Shown here piece after piece: positions 5,631 to 6,897 of a stretch of DNA of 6,897 nt. The notes beneath the pieces were generated by a model. It saw only the letters and a list, made by a program, of their open reading frames with translations. It made no database searches and was not told the DNA's origin. The position numbers and the translations under genes were made by a program. The stretch lies in the NCBI GenBank assembly GCA_023254755.1, contig JALRKU010000409.1, positions 1 through 6,897 of the forward strand, read 5' to 3'. Numbering within the stretch: the stretch's first letter is position 1; each line of letters begins with the position of its first letter. This DNA comes from Aeromicrobium sp. GTDB taxonomy: Bacteria; Actinomycetota; Actinomycetes; Propionibacteriales; Nocardioidaceae.

Positions 5631-6395
5631 TCACCCAGGGCGGCGGAGGGCGCGGTCGACGAGGGCCGGGAGATGGCGGATCGCCCAGGCCGAGACCCGG
5701 TTCCCCCGGCCCGGCACCACGACGTGCGGTCGGCGGCGGCGAAGTGCGCGGAGCAGGTCGTCGGCCACCTGCTCGGGCGTCAGCGTCGACGCCTTCTCCT
5801 CGGCGGCCAGCACCTCGGCGGGCTTGTGCAGGTTCTCGGTCGCGAAGCCGGGGGTGAGCGTGTTGGGCGGGCACAGCACGCGTACCTGCACGCCCGAGGG
5901 GGCGATCTCGCGGCGCAACGCCTCGGCGAAGCCGATGACCCCGAACTTCGTCGCGCTGTAGACCGTGTAGCCGAACACCCCGGCCAGACCCGCGAGCGAC
6001 GACGTGACGACCAGCGTGCCTCGGCCCGCGTCGACCAGGTGCGGGACGACCGCCCGCGCCACGTGGACCGTGCCGAGCAGGTTGACGTCGACCATGCCGC
6101 GGAGGTCGTCGGCCGGGATCTCGTCAAGCCAGCCCGGCCGCGCGTAGCCGGCCGTGGTGACGACCAGGTCGGGGACGCCGAGCTCGCCCACGAGCGTCTC
6201 GACGGTCGCCGAGACCGCGTCGAGGTCCGTGACGTCGACGGCCCGGGTACGCACCGTGTCCAGCTCGGCGCGCACCGCCGCGAGCTTGGTCTCCGACCGC
6301 GACAGCACCACGACGGCGTCGCCACGCTCGACGAGCCGCCGCGCCACCGCGAGCCCGATGCCCTCGGACCCGCCGAACACCCAGCTGGTCGTCAC
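5631..6395 (-). CDS. Short-chain dehydrogenase/reductase, 3-ketodihydrosphingosine reductase-like
   Basis: This 254-aa classical SDR uses a Rossmann fold to carry out NAD(P)-dependent carbonyl/alcohol chemistry. The cofactor motif is GGSEGIG (8-14), with SRS (32-34) after the second strand and DVTD (54-57). The TAG motif at 81-83 is the family's NAG with Thr in place of Asn. Active-site residues fit Asn105, Ser133, Tyr146 and Lys150 (YSATK). The segment PPNTLTPGFATEN (176-188) followed by KPAE resembles the PPDTDTPGF-EEN-KP stretch of 3-ketodihydrosphingosine reductases, and the C-terminal tail (231-252) is amphipathic. The substrate is therefore perhaps a long-chain 3-keto lipid, but this is inference from a short motif. 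The GTG start lies directly behind a -10 element and no ribosome binding site is seen, so translation is probably leaderless. The start is 16 bases past the end of pntB on the same strand. Confidence 0.9.
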   Translation of the reverse strand: MTTSWVFGGSEGIGLAVARRLVERGDAVVVLSRSETKLAAVRAELDTVRTRAVDVTDLDAVSATVETLVGELGVPDLVVTTAGYARPGWLDEIPADDLRGMVDVNLLGTVHVARAVVPHLVDAGRGTLVVTSSLAGLAGVFGYTVYSATKFGVIGFAEALRREIAPSGVQVRVLCPPNTLTPGFATENLHKPAEVLAAEEKASTLTPEQVADDLLRALRRRRPHVVVPGRGNRVSAWAIRHLPALVDRALRRPG

Positions 6396-6401
6396 GCCGC
6401 G

Positions 6402-6407
6402 AGGCTA
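6402..6407 (-). promoter_or_regulatory. Putative leaderless -10 element of the SDR gene
   Basis: Read on the minus strand, TAGCCT (TAnnnT) is followed by 6 bases and then GTG 6395, the same geometry as at upp. It sits in the 16-base gap after pntB; any -35 would lie within the pntB 3' end, and none is clear. It implies that the SDR gene can be transcribed separately from pntB. Confidence 0.5.
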
Positions 6408-6411
6408 CGCC

Positions 6412-6897
6412 TCACAGGGACCGGATGATGTCCTCGACGCGGTCCTTGGCATCACCGAACAGCATCTGCGTGTTCTCGCGGAAGAACAGCGGGTTCTGCA
6501 CGCCGGCGTAGCCCGCGGCCATCGACCGCTTGAACACGATGACGTCCTTGGCCTCCCACACGCGCAGCACCGGCATGCCGGCGATCGGGGAGCCGGGGTC
6601 CTCTGCGGCGGCCGGGTTGACCGTGTCGTTGGCGCCGATGACCAGCACGACGTCGACGTCGGCGAGGTCGTCGTTGATCTCGTCCATCTCCAGCACGATG
6701 TCGTAGGGCACCTTGGCCTCGGCCAGCAGCACGTTCATGTGCCCCGGCAGACGGCCCGCGACCGGGTGGATGCCGAACCTCACGTCGACGCCGCGCTCCC
6801 GCAGTCGCTTGGTGAGGTCGGCGACCGGGTACTGCGCCTGCGCGACGGCCATGCCGTAGCCGGGGGTGATGACGACGGACGACGCGTTCTTGAGCAG
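6412..6897 (-). CDS. pntB: NAD(P) transhydrogenase subunit beta, C-terminal part
   Basis: This is the last 161 residues of PntB; the N-terminal part, including the membrane domain, lies beyond the window. The proton-translocating transhydrogenase moves hydride between NADH and NADP+, coupled to proton flow across the inner membrane, and supplies NADPH. The visible region is the NADP(H)-binding domain III. It has TPGYGMAVAQAQYPV with the dinucleotide fingerprint, FGIHPVAGRLPGHMNVLLAEA, VPYDIVLEMDEINDD, VLVIGANDTVNPAA, SPIAGMPVL and VFKRSM-GYAGVQNPLFF, ending MLFGDAK. These are nearly identical to E. coli PntB, and no key motif is missing. The codon use is typical of the window. pntA is presumably further upstream on the minus strand, outside the window. 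Confidence 0.97.
   Translation of the reverse strand: MLKNASSVVITPGYGMAVAQAQYPVADLTKRLRERGVDVRFGIHPVAGRLPGHMNVLLAEAKVPYDIVLEMDEINDDLADVDVVLVIGANDTVNPAAAEDPGSPIAGMPVLRVWEAKDVIVFKRSMAAGYAGVQNPLFFRENTQMLFGDAKDRVEDIIRSL

Noticed and set aside
5574..6428. Plus-strand open frame opposite the SDR gene
   Set aside because: It is antisense to an SDR with intact cofactor and active-site motifs, and its product is low-complexity Arg/Gly/Asp-rich.
1..6897. CRISPR arrays, tRNA or rRNA genes, insertion sequences
   Set aside because: No spaced repeat arrays, no cloverleaf or rRNA-like segments, and no transposase or terminal inverted repeats were seen; the longest repeats are the 16-base pair at 3639-3675 and the palindrome at 5580-5605.

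Overview
The window looks like chromosome from a high-GC actinobacterium, possibly of the Nocardioides/Aeromicrobium type. The evidence is strong G/C bias at third codon positions, GTG and TTG starts, 4-base start/stop overlaps, two apparently leaderless promoters, and an actinobacterial gene pair (tRNA adenosine deaminase-associated protein divergent from upp). The genus is an inference; no rRNA or species-specific marker is present.

Region 1 (1-3640, + strand) is a tightly packed cassette: the 3' part of edd (6-phosphogluconate dehydratase), eda (KDPG aldolase), a regulator built from four consecutive XRE-type helix-turn-helix domains, and an AldO-like alditol oxidase. The genes overlap by 17, 4 and 4 bases, so they are probably one transcript. 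Together they suggest Entner-Doudoroff sugar-acid breakdown, polyol oxidation, and a regulator that may control both. The edd frame has an amber TAG at 39-41 exactly where the family has Tyr in an ARVYPNG motif, so edd is a pseudogene, a recent mutant, or carries a sequence error. Codon use in the first half of the edd fragment looks slightly unlike the rest.

Region 2 (3641-4138, - strand) converges on the oxidase. It holds the tRNA adenosine deaminase-associated protein. The two stop codons are only 33 bases apart and sit on the two copies of a 16-base direct repeat. The deaminase gene tadA, usually beside it, is not in this window.

Region 3 (4139-5555, + strand) starts with a 74-base divergent intergenic region carrying a leaderless promoter. 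It is followed by upp (pyrimidine salvage) and an unrecognised 234-aa protein whose TTG start overlaps the upp stop.

Region 4 (5556-6897, - strand) starts with a perfect 12+12-base inverted repeat centred between two convergent genes. It then holds a short-chain dehydrogenase of the 3-ketodihydrosphingosine-reductase-like type with its own leaderless promoter, and the NADP-binding end of pntB (proton-translocating transhydrogenase), which runs off the window.

The most unusual items are the four-domain HTH regulator inside the sugar-acid operon, the in-frame amber codon in edd, and the symmetric palindrome at 5580-5605.
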